This document shows, one piece after another, positions 6,650 through 7,639 of a DNA stretch of 7,639 bases; the stretch's first letter is position 1; the number at the start of each line of letters is the position of its first letter. The DNA is taken from contig JAHEAK010000235.1 of assembly GCA_024642805.1 (NCBI GenBank), forward strand, positions 1 to 7,639. Reading direction: 5' to 3'. Made by a program: the position numbers and the translations under genes. The notes beneath the pieces were generated by a model. That model saw nothing but the letters and a program-made list of their open reading frames with translations. It was not told the origin of the DNA and did not search any database. This stretch comes from Kofleriaceae bacterium. Its GTDB lineage: Bacteria; Myxococcota_A; Polyangia; Haliangiales; Haliangiaceae.

Positions 6650-7639
6650 AGAGCATCCTGGTACCGGCCTTCGACACGCCGCTCGTTTCCTTCTGCATAG
6701 CCAATCGTGTGGGCACCGTCGTCGATCCGATCGGCATGGAGGGGCAGCTCAACCAGACAGCCGAGATGTGCATGCGCGGCGCCGGCGACATGAGTCGTAC
6801 CGTCCTCGACCAGAGGGTCGATACCCTCGGTGCATCGCTCGGCTTCACGCTGCGCCGCGACTACGCGGCCTTGCAGGCAGGGTGCCTGCATCGGCACCTC
6901 GAAGAGTTGGTCGAGATTGCCCATACCGTCTTGACCGCGCCCCGCTTCGAGACCGAGGAGCACGAAAAGTTGCGGCGCGAGACGCTGCACGACCTGGACG
7001 AGATGCGGGACGATGACGGCAGCCTCTTGCAGCGCTACTTCACCCTGCACTGTCACCCCGGCCACATCTACGCGCGCACCGCGCTTGGCACCGCCGAGTC
7101 CATAGGTCGCATGCAGCTTGGCGACATGCGTGCCCTGCACAGCAAGCTCTTCCCGCCCAGTGAACTCGTGCTCGGCATCTCGGGCCCCCTGCAGGCCGGC
7201 GAGGTCCAGGCCATCGCCAACCGCTTTGCAAGCGATACCAGCACAGGCGATCTGCATCCCGCTGTCATCCCTGCCGAGGAACGTCGCAAAGGACGGCGAC
7301 TCATCATCGTCGACAAACCGGAGCGCAAACAGTGCCAGGTAGCGCTCGGCCACCTCATGCCCGCCTACGGCACGCGTGACTACGATCTCTTGCGGGTAGC
7401 CGAGACCGCCTTTGGCGGCATGTTCACATCGCGATTGATGCAGGAAATTCGGGTCAAGAATGGCTGGTCCTATGGCGCCCACTGCAGCATGAACCGGGCA
7501 CGCCAAGCGCACACCATGCAGATTTCGATGGCTCCTGGTGCCGAGCTCTGTGTGCCCGCCTTAACCCGTGTACTGCAGATGCATCGCGAACTGCGCGACC
7601 AGGGCCTGAGCGCCGAAGAGTTCGAGTTCACCCGTTCCT
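6646..7639 (+). CDS. M16 family peptidase-like protein, non-catalytic partner subunit (runs off right edge)
   Basis: The first 331 codons are present and the frame is open to the edge; about 90-110 residues are probably missing. The fold is M16: a central domain-end pattern (FPPSELVLGISGPL, 169-182) and FGGMFTSRLMQEIR (256-269). At the zinc site, aligned on the following Arg-Gly (44-45), HxxEH is replaced by Asn36-Gln-Thr-Ala39-Glu40. All three catalytic or zinc residues there are changed, so it should not bind zinc or cut by itself. It does keep the C-terminal pair Arg269 and Tyr276 (IRVKNGWSY), which in this family helps hold substrate in the partner's active site. This is the reciprocal of the protein upstream. 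No signal peptide is seen, and the start is unusually short before the first strand (MKSILVPAFDTPLVSF). The ATG overlaps the upstream TGA by 4 bases, implying tight coupling and a roughly 1:1 heterodimer. Confidence 0.9.
   Translation, partial: MKSILVPAFDTPLVSFCIANRVGTVVDPIGMEGQLNQTAEMCMRGAGDMSRTVLDQRVDTLGASLGFTLRRDYAALQAGCLHRHLEELVEIAHTVLTAPRFETEEHEKLRRETLHDLDEMRDDDGSLLQRYFTLHCHPGHIYARTALGTAESIGRMQLGDMRALHSKLFPPSELVLGISGPLQAGEVQAIANRFASDTSTGDLHPAVIPAEERRKGRRLIIVDKPERKQCQVALGHLMPAYGTRDYDLLRVAETAFGGMFTSRLMQEIRVKNGWSYGAHCSMNRARQAHTMQISMAPGAELCVPALTRVLQMHRELRDQGLSAEEFEFTRS

Noticed and set aside
6565..7512. 315-codon open frame on the minus strand opposite the second M16 gene
   Set aside because: The plus frame contains clear M16 features and is coupled to the upstream gene by ATGA. 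The minus product shows no known motif.

Overview
The window looks like chromosomal DNA from a GC-rich Gram-negative bacterium, most likely a member of the Myxococcota (myxobacteria). This is a family-level impression. The support is a ribbon-helix-helix-like/Pro-rich/FHA protein beside recG, a HEAT-like lipoprotein starting C-E-K-x-S-H-E-N-I-D, a FadL-type outer-membrane protein and a paired M16 peptidase operon. No mobile element, phage gene, tRNA, rRNA or CRISPR array was seen, and every base lies in or within about 130 bases of a plausible gene.

The layout is two divergent transcription units that share a 130-base intergenic region (2657-2786). Leftward (minus strand): a HEAT-like helical lipoprotein (2656-1310), an FHA-domain protein (1262-630) and the first 207 codons of the RecG helicase, which runs off the left edge (621-1). 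Spacings of 47 and 8 bases suggest one operon. A good sigma-70-type promoter (TTGACT, 17 bases, TACACT) lies upstream of the lipoprotein.

Rightward (plus strand): a FadL/OmpP1-type outer-membrane protein (2787-4223), a saccharopine-dehydrogenase-like NAD(P)-binding protein of the trans-acting enoyl reductase type (4236-5336), a catalytic M16 metallopeptidase (5333-6649) and a non-catalytic M16 partner (6646 to the right edge). The last three genes are tightly packed: a 12-base gap, then two 4-base start/stop overlaps. They are probably co-transcribed and translationally coupled.

The clearest biochemical story is the M16 pair. The first protein keeps the zinc site HxxEH plus a distal Glu but has lost the C-terminal Arg/Tyr pair. 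The second has lost all three residues of the HxxEH site but keeps Arg/Tyr. The two therefore look like complementary halves of one heterodimeric protease, as in the mitochondrial processing peptidase layout. Why they sit with a hydrophobic-substrate porin and a lipid-type reductase homologue is not known. I see no convincing evidence of a wholly new defence or mobile system. The best leads are the M16/reductase/FadL unit, the FHA-recG linkage and a symmetric triple palindrome inside the lipoprotein promoter.
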